Assembly (NCBI GenBank): GCA_964419225.1
Contig: CAYQPF010000008.1
Location: forward strand, 10,635 to 74,634
From: CAYQPF01 sp964419225
GTDB taxonomy: Bacteria; Cloacimonadota; Cloacimonadia; Cloacimonadales; CAYQPF01
DNA length: 64,000 bases
Direction: 5' to 3'
Under the pieces are notes generated by a model. The model saw nothing but the letters and a program-made list of their open reading frames with translations. It was not told the origin of the DNA and searched no databases. The position numbers and the translations under genes are program-made. Shown in pieces: positions 20,201 through 27,868 of the stretch. Within the stretch, counting starts at the first letter, position 1. Each line of letters begins with the position of its first letter.

Positions 20201-20727
20201 TTTGTTATTCCATTGTGAATCGACACAAAGGGACAATTAACGTAGAATCTGAACTGGGTAGAGGAACAACTTTTCAGGTATTGCTGCCGGCAATCGCAGA
20301 GCCAGTCTGCATGAAAACTTCTTTAAAACAGGGTATTCATGCAGGAAGCGGTATTATTGTGGTGATGGATGATGAAGAATTGATCCGGGGTACTATGGAT
20401 AAAATGCTGCATGTACTTGGATATTCTTCCTTGTTGGCTAAAGACGGCCAGGAAGCTTTAGATCTGATCATGAATGCTAAACAAACCGACCAGCAATTAA
20501 AAGCTGTAATCCTGGATTTGACTATTCCGGACGGATTGGGTGGAAAAGATATCATAGGAAAAATCAGAGCCATAGATTCGAAGCTACCAGTCTTTGTTTC
20601 AAGTGGTTATTCGATTGATCCTATCATGGCAAATCCTGAGTCTTACGGGTTTACGGCGAGTATCCCCAAACCTTTTGGTTTTAGCGATTTATCGGAAGTC
20701 TTTAACAGATATCTGAATAATAAATAA
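17272..20727 (+). CDS. Soluble hybrid sensor histidine kinase (REC-PASx5-HisKA-HATPase-REC)
   Basis: An 1151-residue cytoplasmic kinase without membrane segments. It has an N-terminal receiver (about 7-125, phospho-acceptor Asp58 in LILMDIDL), five PAS domains (about 150-775), a DHp helix with His797 (GGIAHDFNNLLGG, the NtrB-like class), an HATPase (about 890-1005, N box NLIRNAQQAMP and GHGLGLTICYS) and a C-terminal receiver with Asp1082 (AVILDLTIPD). The start is GTG 17272 with AGAGGTG upstream. The C-terminal half resembles the kinase at 55856-58186. It stands alone between two repeat-filled gaps. An N-terminal receiver suggests that another kinase can feed into it. Confidence 0.92.
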   Translation: MQNETRKLILLVEDEMITAMTIEKNLNTFGYGVLTANSGENALKMIQILPEINLILMDIDLGTGIDGTEAAKQILKIRNLPIVFLTSHAEKEYVEKVKEISRYGYVIKNSGDFVLQSSLEMAFALFEANQSTLNELQERRKIEQELRSSEEKYRLFIENSSDVVFCVNEKGEYQFTNKVFANAFGKTPDYFVGKTFWDIYPQAEADHRQAASKRVFETGETQSVEVSVPLPDRTLYFLAKANPIFNQEGKVILNLTFATDITERKVAEEKLRLRESYLTAIIENQPGLVWLKDLEGRFLAVNKSFALSCGKTLQEEVVGKTDFDFWPVDLAEKYRKDDAEVIRSKAAIHVEEDIPKKGHSKSFETFKMPILNEEGQVIGTTGFAHDITARKIAEADLINSEEQLSFVLDATNDGIYDWNIGRNYVYFSPRYYQMLGYEPNEFEPSYESWKNLLHPDDLSDSEQALFKAIENKYAYNVEFRLKTKSGDWKWINGRGKVMEYDENDKPLRIIGTHVDINERKKAEKQIQEIIDYNPMSIQLVDLEGYTLMINSAHTKLFGAVPPLDYTLFHDKQLDDQGFRELMDRAMTGKITYFPDFIYNAHQVNPDFPDQPVWIRMVIFPIFGDDGKPERYVVMHEDISEQKAAKEKLFAEKERLAVTLRSIGDGVITTDTKGNVVLLNKVAEMLTGWTSSEATGKPLSTVFNIINETSRLTCENPADKVLQTGLIVELANHTLLVSKDGSERIIADSAAPIKNANSETIGVVLVFRDMTEKQKLIEASQNNQKLESVGMLAGGIAHDFNNLLGGIYSYIDLAVVESKETPISNYLSHAMNTIDRARGLTQQLLTFSKGGEPIMSKGNLFPAIQDNVKFALSGSNVSTTFEIQDGLWQCEFDKNQIGQVIDNLIRNAQQAMPLGGNVLVSAKNIILNAGSNSILPEGNYVELTIKDKGMGIPKEMLPRIFDPFFTTKSQGHGLGLTICYSIVNRHKGTINVESELGRGTTFQVLLPAIAEPVCMKTSLKQGIHAGSGIIVVMDDEELIRGTMDKMLHVLGYSSLLAKDGQEALDLIMNAKQTDQQLKAVILDLTIPDGLGGKDIIGKIRAIDSKLPVFVSSGYSIDPIMANPESYGFTASIPKPFGFSDLSEVFNRYLNNK

Positions 20728-20767
20728 AAATACAATAGTTAAGTGTTATTGGAAGAAAGAGACACTT

Positions 20768-20921
20768 AATAGAACGCGGATGACGCAGATCAGGCAGGTG
20801 GTCGCGGATCGGAAGAGATATTTAAGATATTTTAGTAGAATTAGATTTGCTGAAGCCACGTTTCTTTGTAAAACCAGCCTTCAGACTGGTTCAATGGTAA
20901 GTCCTTGCCCTTGTAAAGGGA
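20768..20921. repeat. Repeat phrases left of the scaffold gap
   Basis: The 417-bp gap 20728-21144 has no gene. It begins with an inverted repeat TTAAGTGT / ACACTTAA (20739-20769), then the phrase AATAGAACGCGGATGACGCA (from 20769), which also occurs at 37244 and 40346, and CCTTCAGACTGGTT (near 20878-20891), a relative of one near 37738. Confidence 0.65.
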
Positions 20922-21021
20922 NNNNNNNNNNNNNNNNNNNNNNNNNNNNNNNNNNNNNNNNNNNNNNNNNNNNNNNNNNNNNNNNNNNNNNNNNNNNNNN
21001 NNNNNNNNNNNNNNNNNNNNN
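20922..21021. other. Assembly gap of 100 N
   Basis: Exactly 100 N, the conventional placeholder for a scaffold join of unknown length. Both flanks are repeat phrases (right flank CTCACCCCCGGCCCCTCTC, also at 58404-58441 on the other strand), so the true order and distance of the two kinase genes on either side is not proven by this sequence. Confidence 0.95.
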
Positions 21022-21144
21022 GGGAGAAAAACTCACCCCCGGCCCCTCTCTTGCAAAGAGAGGGGAGTGAAGAGTATTTGTCAGGCTTCAGTCGCCAGGC
21101 GGTAGTAGGGGAAAATGTGAAATTTTTAGCAGAAAGGAAGGGAA

Positions 21145-24100
21145 ATGCTAAAGATATTAATTGATTTAAGTTATAATCTTGGAATACTGATAGCTTTCAG
21201 TATTATTTCGGGATTTCTTGGCCAGAGATGGAAACCAGGAAAACTTTTATCCCTGTTACAGGGACTTCTGTTTGGCTGTGCTGCTATGATTGGGATGCTG
21301 AATCCCCTGGTCTTAGGTACGGGTTTGATTTTTGATGGTCGCTCTGTCATGATCAGTCTGTGTGCCTTGTTTTTTGGTCCTTTAGCAGCCTTTGTATCAG
21401 GTAGTCTGGCTATAATATTGCGAATTACTCAGGGTGGTGTAGGCACTATCATGGGTGTTTTAGTAATTACAGCTTCTGCTTTGATAGGTGTTTTCTTTAA
21501 TTGGAAAAACACAAAAACTCATAAAGAAATGAAGAGTAAAGATTTTTATATTTTCGGAATACTTGTTCATATAGCAATGCTAATGCTTACATTCGTTTTA
21601 CCCGACGGCAGAGGAATAATTGTTTTTCAGCAAATCGGGTTGCCTGTTATTTTGGCATATCCTCTTGCTACAATTCTTATTGGTAGAGTTCTTGCAGGGC
21701 AGAAGGCCCGTTTGCATGATCTGGAAATGCTGCATGACAGTGAGGAGAAATTTCGCAGTTATGTCGAGAATGCTCCGATAGGAATATTCGTTTGTGATGA
21801 AACCGGCCGGTATTTACAAGTCAACCCTGCAGCATCATTTATTACAGGTTATTCCAGGGAGGAATTGCTTGAAATGAGAATTCCTGATCTTTTACCCCAA
21901 GAATCACTTGGGTTGGCAAAAGATCTTTTTCAGCTGGTAGCGGAAACCGGTGTGGCAAGTTCTGAGGTTGCTTTCCAGCATAAAAGCGGTCGCATAGGCA
22001 TCTGGTCTCTGGAAAGTGTACGCCTTTCTTCCACCAGATTCATGGGGATGGTTATTGATGTGACAGAGCGTAAACAAATGGAAAATGCCTTGAAAGAGAG
22101 TGAGGAAAAACATCGGTTACTCATAGAAAATAGTCATGACATTATCTATCTTCTGACAGCTAAGGGAGATTTTACTTTTGTTTCTCCTGCTTGGACGACT
22201 CTTCTGGGGCATAATGTCGAAGAGGTTATTGGGCAATCCTTCATGAAATTTGTCCATCCTGATGATTTGCCAGCTTGTTTTGAATTTTTAAGAAAAGTGA
22301 TAGAATCGGGGCAAAGACAGGAAGGAATAGAGTATCGTGTACAGCATGTGGATGGTACCTGGTTCTGGCATACCTCAAGTGCAGTTCCACTTAAAGATGA
22401 CAATGGGATAGTTATCGGATTTGAGGGTACTGCCCGTGACATAACTGAGCAAAAAATGGCAGAAGTAGCTTTTCAACAAAGTAATCAAAAATTAGAAGCA
22501 ATTATTGCAGCATCTCCGGATGGCATCGGAATGGCAGGGTTAGACGGTAATCTGCAACTGATGTCCAACAGACTTGCCACGATGTATGGTTATACTGAGG
22601 ATGAAATTAATCAGTTAACGGGGAAAAACATATTTCAATTCATTGATCCTTTGAACCATAAGAAACTGTCTGAAAATATCGTAAAACTTCTTGCCGGTAA
22701 AGGAGAATATAAGATAAATGAGTATATAGCAGTTAAAAAAGATGGAAGCAGGTTTGATGTTGATGTTAATTCTACAGTTTTATTCAATTCCAAAGGTGAA
22801 CCAGAGAGTATTTTGTTTGTAGAACGCGATATTACTCAGCGTAAAAAAGCAGAAGAAGAACTTAAACAAATATCAACCCGCCTTGCAATGGCTACCCGTG
22901 CAGGGGGAGTTGGAGTTTGGGACTATGATCTGATCAATAATGCTCTCTCTTGGGATGATCAGATGTTTGTTCTTTATGGAATCGAAAAAAAGAATTTCAA
23001 ACATGCTTATGAAGCCTGGCTGGAGGGAGTTCATCCTGAAGATAAATTCCGGGGTGACTTGGAAATTCAATTGGCAATTCAGGGAGAAAAAGAGTTTGAT
23101 ACAGAATTCAGGGTGACCTGGCCCGATGAATCTGTCCATAATATCAAGGCAATTGCCACGGTAATCAGAGATGAAACAGGGAAACCCCTGCGTATGATCG
23201 GCACAAACTGGGATATTACCAAACAGGAAGAAGAAGCAAGGGAACTCATGACAGCAAAGGAACAAGCCGAAAAAGCCAATAAAGCTAAATCAGAATTCCT
23301 GGCCAATATGAGCCATGAGATCAGAACTCCTCTTAATGGAGTTATTGGTTTTACTGATTTGCTTCTGGATATGAAATTAGAGCCCCTGCAAAAGCAGTAT
23401 GTAAAAAATGCCAGTATTTCTGCTCATTCATTATTGGGAATTATCAATGATATTCTCGATTTTTCTAAAATTGAATCAGGTAAACTGGAAATAAACGAGA
23501 TAAAGTGTGATTTAATCGAATTATTAGAACAAACTATCGACATTGTAAAATACACTGCAGAACAAAAAGAATTGAAATTAATATTAAAGATACCTGAGAA
23601 TATTCCGCGATATGTGATCTTAGATCCTGTCAGAGCCCGTCAAATCCTGATCAATTTACTGAATAATGCCATAAAATTTACTGAAAAGGGTGAAGTTGAA
23701 CTCGGTATTCATTTTGAAGAAGATGATACAAACCACCAGAATAAGGAATACCACAAAACAGGAATATTCACTTTCACAGTAAGAGATACTGGGATTGGTA
23801 TCACACAGGAAAATCAAGCTAAATTGTTCAAAGCATTCAGTCAGGCCGATACTACGATTACCAGAAAATTTGGAGGAACCGGTTTAGGACTTGTTATTTC
23901 CAATATGCTTGCTGAAAGGATGGGTGGTGCTATCAGGATGGAAAGTGAGATTGGAAAAGGAAGCAGGTTTATTTTTTCTGTAAGAAAAGATTATGCTGTC
24001 ACATATGAATCTCATACTGAGAAGGAAACTGTGGTAGTAATTGATCAGCCTGAAAACGATACTCCGATCATTCATGCATCTGATTTGGGAAATTTCCTGA

Positions 24101-24852
24101 AGGTAAAAATACTCATTGCTGAAGATGTAAATATAAACATGGTTCTGGTAAAAGCCATTATATTTAAGATGCTTCCGGAAGCACAGGTCAGTGAAGCCCA
24201 AAATGGACTTGAAGCCCTTGCCAAATACAAAGAAGAAGTCCCAAATATTATATTAATGGATATTCAAATGCCTGAAATGGACGGCTATACTGCCTCAAGA
24301 GAAATTAGAATAATTGAACAGAAAACCGGTATTCATACACCTATTATTGCATTGACTGCCGGTGCCGTTGTGGGGGAAAAGGACAAATGCCTGGAATACG
24401 GTATGGATGATTATTTGACTAAACCTATTGACCCTTTGACCCTGAAAAATATCTTGGTAAAATATTTAAAACCTGAAAATGGGGGAGAAAAATTGAAACA
24501 GCAAACACAAATCAACCAGATACATTTTGATATAGAAAAATTGAAAAGTAAAATCGCATATGATGAAGATCTTCTGGATAATTTATTTGCCAAAGTCTTA
24601 AGTTCTTACCCGGAAAGTATTGAAGAAATTACTTTATCAATCAGGGAAAATAATATCAGCAAGGTTCATAAAATTGCCCACAGATTAAAAGGTTCGGCTT
24701 TGAGCATGTGCTTACCTGTTTTGGCAGAATATGCTATTCTGATAGAGGCTACTGACGATCCTCTAAAACTTGGAGAATTACAACTGCAGTTAACTGCTGA
24801 ATGGGAGATAATTCGGCAGATTGTTGAAACAGCTCATCAAAAGAGATCTTGA
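21145..24852 (+). CDS. Membrane hybrid sensor histidine kinase (5TMR-LYT, PASx4, HisKA, HATPase, REC, HPT)
   Basis: A 1235-residue kinase. The N-terminal 180 residues form a multi-spanning sensor of the 5TM-5TMR_LYT type (NPLVLGTGLIFDGRSVMI, FFGPLAAFVSG), as in LytS-like proteins. Four PAS domains follow (about 200-695), then DHp with His724 (ANMSHEIRTPLNG), HATPase (about 825-945), receiver with Asp1039 (ILMDIQMPEMDG) and a C-terminal HPT with His1179 (AHRLKGSA). The four-step relay His-Asp-His implies an outside response regulator that is not in this neighbourhood. ATG 21145 follows AAGGAAGGGA. From the DHp onward it is clearly paralogous to the kinase at 27869-29671. Confidence 0.92.
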   Translation: MLKILIDLSYNLGILIAFSIISGFLGQRWKPGKLLSLLQGLLFGCAAMIGMLNPLVLGTGLIFDGRSVMISLCALFFGPLAAFVSGSLAIILRITQGGVGTIMGVLVITASALIGVFFNWKNTKTHKEMKSKDFYIFGILVHIAMLMLTFVLPDGRGIIVFQQIGLPVILAYPLATILIGRVLAGQKARLHDLEMLHDSEEKFRSYVENAPIGIFVCDETGRYLQVNPAASFITGYSREELLEMRIPDLLPQESLGLAKDLFQLVAETGVASSEVAFQHKSGRIGIWSLESVRLSSTRFMGMVIDVTERKQMENALKESEEKHRLLIENSHDIIYLLTAKGDFTFVSPAWTTLLGHNVEEVIGQSFMKFVHPDDLPACFEFLRKVIESGQRQEGIEYRVQHVDGTWFWHTSSAVPLKDDNGIVIGFEGTARDITEQKMAEVAFQQSNQKLEAIIAASPDGIGMAGLDGNLQLMSNRLATMYGYTEDEINQLTGKNIFQFIDPLNHKKLSENIVKLLAGKGEYKINEYIAVKKDGSRFDVDVNSTVLFNSKGEPESILFVERDITQRKKAEEELKQISTRLAMATRAGGVGVWDYDLINNALSWDDQMFVLYGIEKKNFKHAYEAWLEGVHPEDKFRGDLEIQLAIQGEKEFDTEFRVTWPDESVHNIKAIATVIRDETGKPLRMIGTNWDITKQEEEARELMTAKEQAEKANKAKSEFLANMSHEIRTPLNGVIGFTDLLLDMKLEPLQKQYVKNASISAHSLLGIINDILDFSKIESGKLEINEIKCDLIELLEQTIDIVKYTAEQKELKLILKIPENIPRYVILDPVRARQILINLLNNAIKFTEKGEVELGIHFEEDDTNHQNKEYHKTGIFTFTVRDTGIGITQENQAKLFKAFSQADTTITRKFGGTGLGLVISNMLAERMGGAIRMESEIGKGSRFIFSVRKDYAVTYESHTEKETVVVIDQPENDTPIIHASDLGNFLKVKILIAEDVNINMVLVKAIIFKMLPEAQVSEAQNGLEALAKYKEEVPNIILMDIQMPEMDGYTASREIRIIEQKTGIHTPIIALTAGAVVGEKDKCLEYGMDDYLTKPIDPLTLKNILVKYLKPENGGEKLKQQTQINQIHFDIEKLKSKIAYDEDLLDNLFAKVLSSYPESIEEITLSIRENNISKVHKIAHRLKGSALSMCLPVLAEYAILIEATDDPLKLGELQLQLTAEWEIIRQIVETAHQKRS

Positions 24853-24877
24853 TCTATGTAAATTCATCGGGTTTTAT

Positions 24878-24905
24878 TTGACAAATATAGTTGTATAGTT
24901 ATCTT
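24878..24905 (+). promoter_or_regulatory. Possible promoter of the Sia-like gene set
   Basis: TTGACA (24878-24883), a 16-base spacer and TATCTT (24900-24905), ending 17 nt before the GTG start of the PP2C gene and just upstream of its AAGGAGAT ribosome site. The -10 match is moderate. Confidence 0.3.
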
Positions 24906-24922
24906 TATTTAAGGAGATATTA

Positions 24923-26923
24923 GTGGGAAAAATTAGCAGTAAATTTAGCAGTTCCTTACGCCGGGTTTTTATGACAGTGGTTGTAATTATTTATTCAATT
25001 ACTGTTATTGCTTCGCTTTTTGCTTTTTTTCTAAGTACAAAAAAAATCAGTACGGAATATGTTAATCGTTACGCTATATCCCAAGATTTGCTGGAAAAAA
25101 ATAAAATTCGAGCTTTAGTTGACAGGGAACTTGCCCTAAGTAGAAAGCTGGCGGATGATCCTCAAATTCGCAAATGGATCTTAAACGAAGCGAATCCACT
25201 TTTACGGAAGAATGCGGAAGAACAGTTGTTGAGTTACAAGAAATATCTTGGATCCGGAACGCAGTTTATTGCTATACGTTCGAGTAATAATTACTTCATT
25301 AATGACATTAAGAAGGTGGGAAAAGTTCTGGAAAAAAGCAATGAAGGAGACAGATGGTTTTTTGACGCCATTAAGGCAAATCAGGATTATTCTTTAAATG
25401 TTAATTTTGATTCTTTGACTGATGATGTAAGAATTTGGATAAATGTTCTTGTGCGGGATAATCAATCTAATGCTATCGCTGTTGCAGGGTGCGGGATCAG
25501 TATTTCCGATTTTTTGGATAAATTGGTTGTACATCAGGAACCTGGCTTAAATACAATTATTATCAATTCTGCAGGTGAGATTCAGGCACATAAAGACAGA
25601 ACAATTATTGAGCATAATGGCCGGGTGAAGAAAGATTCGGATAAAACTACTATTTACAACCTTATTTCTGATCCTTTGGAGCAGGAAATCTTAAAAGCCA
25701 ATATTCTGAGAGTAGATCATAATGCTCAAATTCAGTTATTCTCACTCCATTATAATAAACAAAAAGTTGTCGCTGCCTTAGGAGCAATCCCGGAATTAGG
25801 TTGGTATAACCTTCTCCTGGTTGATGAAAACAGTGTGATTGGACTAAAGGATTTCCTGCCTTTGGCTTTAGTTTTATTGATTTCAATTCTCCTGATTTTG
25901 GCAAGTATTGTGATTATTTTTAACCGTTTGATCCAGACACCCTTGAGCTCATTAACTTCGATGGCAGATGTGGTTGCTAAAGGATCATATAATACTACCA
26001 TACCTGTTTTAAACAATAATGAAATTGGGAAATTGAGTCAGTCTTTTAATACGATGACCTCTGAGATTCGAAGATATACCGGCAATTTGGAAACGATGGT
26101 CGAAGAAAGAACCTTGGAACTTAAAACAGCTAATCAGAATTTAACTCAGATTCAGAAGAGAGTTATGGATTCGATTCAATATGCAAAACTGATTCAGGGA
26201 TCTTTTCTCCCTTCCCAAACTGAAATGGGAAAACATTTTGCAGAGAATTTTGTTATTTTTAATCCTTTAGATATTGTGGGAGGAGATTTTTATTTCTTTA
26301 GAGAAATTGAAGACGGTTACTTCGTGGCCTGCATAGATTGCACAGGGCATGGAGTTCCGGGAGCTTTTATGACGATGATGGTGAATGCTCTTTTGAATCG
26401 GGTGATAGAAACGAATCAGGATGAGACCCCGGCCCAATTACTGGAGAAACTGCATCTTCTGGTTCAGGATACGCTCCGCAGTAAATCTGAAACCAAACAT
26501 CTGGATAACGGTTTGGATATTGCTCTTTGTAAGGTGTCTAACTCTGCCAAGACACTGCAATTTGCCGGAGGAGGTCTGCCTTTAATAATTGCTTGTGAAG
26601 GTCTTGTTAAAGAAATTCCCGGAGATTTTCTGCATCTTGGATTCAGTATCAGGAAAGAGTATCAATTTACAAATCATGAAATCTCTTTAGATGAGGATTA
26701 TACTTATTACCTTATCACAGACGGAGTTCTTGATTTGCCTGGCGGAGAAAAAGGTTTTGGTTTGGGTCGCAGTACCTTGATGGAAATTATAAAAACCCGG
26801 CAAAGTTTTGATTTGGAAAAGCAAAAGTTAAGTTTTATTGAGGTTCTGGATAATTATCGGGGCACTTATGCACAGAAGGATGATCTGGTCTTTCTTGGTT
26901 TTAAGCCAAAAGTATTATTGTAA
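24923..26923 (+). CDS. SiaA-like membrane PP2C (SpoIIE-type) protein phosphatase with HAMP domain
   Basis: A 666-residue membrane protein: first membrane helix at about 13-38, an extracytoplasmic Cache-like sensor (about 45-300), second helix at about 311-335, a HAMP domain, a short coiled coil and a SpoIIE/PP2C phosphatase (about 440-662) with metal-binding Asp455 (GGDFYFF), DCTGHGVPGAF and Asp600 (ITDGVLD). In the Pseudomonas SiaABCD system SiaA dephosphorylates SiaC; the same reaction on the protein encoded at 27487 is inferred from gene order. The start is GTG 24923 after AAGGAGAT. It is followed 18 nt later by the SiaB-like kinase gene, in one operon through 29671. Confidence 0.88.
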   Translation: MGKISSKFSSSLRRVFMTVVVIIYSITVIASLFAFFLSTKKISTEYVNRYAISQDLLEKNKIRALVDRELALSRKLADDPQIRKWILNEANPLLRKNAEEQLLSYKKYLGSGTQFIAIRSSNNYFINDIKKVGKVLEKSNEGDRWFFDAIKANQDYSLNVNFDSLTDDVRIWINVLVRDNQSNAIAVAGCGISISDFLDKLVVHQEPGLNTIIINSAGEIQAHKDRTIIEHNGRVKKDSDKTTIYNLISDPLEQEILKANILRVDHNAQIQLFSLHYNKQKVVAALGAIPELGWYNLLLVDENSVIGLKDFLPLALVLLISILLILASIVIIFNRLIQTPLSSLTSMADVVAKGSYNTTIPVLNNNEIGKLSQSFNTMTSEIRRYTGNLETMVEERTLELKTANQNLTQIQKRVMDSIQYAKLIQGSFLPSQTEMGKHFAENFVIFNPLDIVGGDFYFFREIEDGYFVACIDCTGHGVPGAFMTMMVNALLNRVIETNQDETPAQLLEKLHLLVQDTLRSKSETKHLDNGLDIALCKVSNSAKTLQFAGGGLPLIIACEGLVKEIPGDFLHLGFSIRKEYQFTNHEISLDEDYTYYLITDGVLDLPGGEKGFGLGRSTLMEIIKTRQSFDLEKQKLSFIEVLDNYRGTYAQKDDLVFLGFKPKVLL

Positions 26924-26941
26924 CAGGAGGAGGTGTTTTAG

Positions 26942-27493
26942 ATGCAAAACCTTTTGAAATTGAAAGAAGAATTTTCCAGTCAGGGAATTCTGATCAGCTT
27001 TAATGGCTCTTTTAGCCACAGCATTATTGAGGAAATTGGGAATGCTACCAAGAAATACCTGGAAGGTGAACAATTGGCTAAAGGTGTGATCACAGATGTA
27101 TTTGCTGTTTATATTGAGCAGACCCAGAATGTTAGTAATTATTTGAAACGCAGAAATATTCAGACAGGTTGTCATAGTACAGCTATTGTAATAATCAGCA
27201 ACAGAGAAGAAAGTTATACAATATGTTCCGGAAATAGTATTCTAAAAGAGGATGTTCCGGAGTTGGTTAATTATCTGGAATTTATCAACAGTTTAGATAA
27301 AGATGGTTTGAAAAAAAAATATAAAGAACAACTTCATAAACCGGTTACTCCCGGTGCCTTGGGAGCCGGACTTGGTCTGCTGGATATTGCCAGACGGGCT
27401 TCCTCCAAACTGGAATTTCAATTTGAACCTCAGGATAATGAGTTTGACTTTTTTAACCTCTTCATAACAGTTAAAGGATGTGCATTATGTTAG
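26942..27493 (+). CDS. siaB: SiaB-like GHKL protein kinase (DUF6272 family)
   Basis: A 183-residue soluble protein with the layout of a small GHKL kinase: an N-box-like segment (VYIEQTQNVSNY, about 57-68) and a glycine-rich ATP-lid-like segment GALGAGLGLLDIARRASS. This matches SiaB-family kinases that phosphorylate SiaC. ATG 26942 follows GGAGGAGG, a strong ribosome site. The last codons overlap the start of the SiaC-like gene by 7 nt, which is typical of anti-sigma or partner-switch pairs made in fixed ratio. Family name from memory; a general SpoIIAB-like kinase is the alternative. Confidence 0.8.
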   Translation: MQNLLKLKEEFSSQGILISFNGSFSHSIIEEIGNATKKYLEGEQLAKGVITDVFAVYIEQTQNVSNYLKRRNIQTGCHSTAIVIISNREESYTICSGNSILKEDVPELVNYLEFINSLDKDGLKKKYKEQLHKPVTPGALGAGLGLLDIARRASSKLEFQFEPQDNEFDFFNLFITVKGCALC

Positions 27494-27861
27494 ACATTCA
27501 GGCAAGTGGCACTTCACCCCGTGTTTTATTTGATGAAATTGATCAGATTCTCTTGATAGAAGGAGAGTCTTATCCGGAGAATTCCTTCAGCTTTTACGAA
27601 CCGGTTTTTGACTGGTTTCAACAGGAATTTCCCAAATACAAAAAGTTTCAGTTGCAAGTCAATATCAGCTATATGAATTCTTCCAGTACCAAATGTCTGC
27701 TGGATATTCTGGATATTTTGAATGAGGCTGGTCAACAAGGCAAAAAAGTATCTGTGACCTGGTTTTATGAAAAAGACAATCATCGTTCCTTAGAGTTGGC
27801 TGAAGAATTTAAGGAAGACATGGAAATTCCTTTTCATATTGAAGCATATGTACCAAATTAG
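27487..27861 (+). CDS. siaC: SiaC-like regulatory phosphoprotein (DUF1987 family)
   Basis: A 124-residue STAS-like protein carrying the family signatures GESYPENS (26-33) and SYMNSSSTKCLLDI (61-74), where the second contains the phosphorylation site region (SiaC has a Thr here; this protein has Ser65-Ser66-Ser67-Thr68). ATG 27487 is preferred over 27478 because AAAGGA lies 8 nt before it. The start overlaps the kinase gene. In Pseudomonas, unphosphorylated SiaC binds and activates the diguanylate cyclase SiaD; no such cyclase is encoded here, and the next gene, 8 nt downstream, is a hybrid kinase. Confidence 0.88.
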   Translation: MLDIQASGTSPRVLFDEIDQILLIEGESYPENSFSFYEPVFDWFQQEFPKYKKFQLQVNISYMNSSSTKCLLDILDILNEAGQQGKKVSVTWFYEKDNHRSLELAEEFKEDMEIPFHIEAYVPN

Positions 27862-27868
27862 AGGTTTT

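Noticed and set aside
20739..20769. Terminator after the first hybrid kinase
   Set aside because: The stem is only 8 bp, the loop is 15 nt and no T run follows.
20780..21070. ORF running across the N run
   Set aside because: One third of it is N and the rest is repeat phrases.
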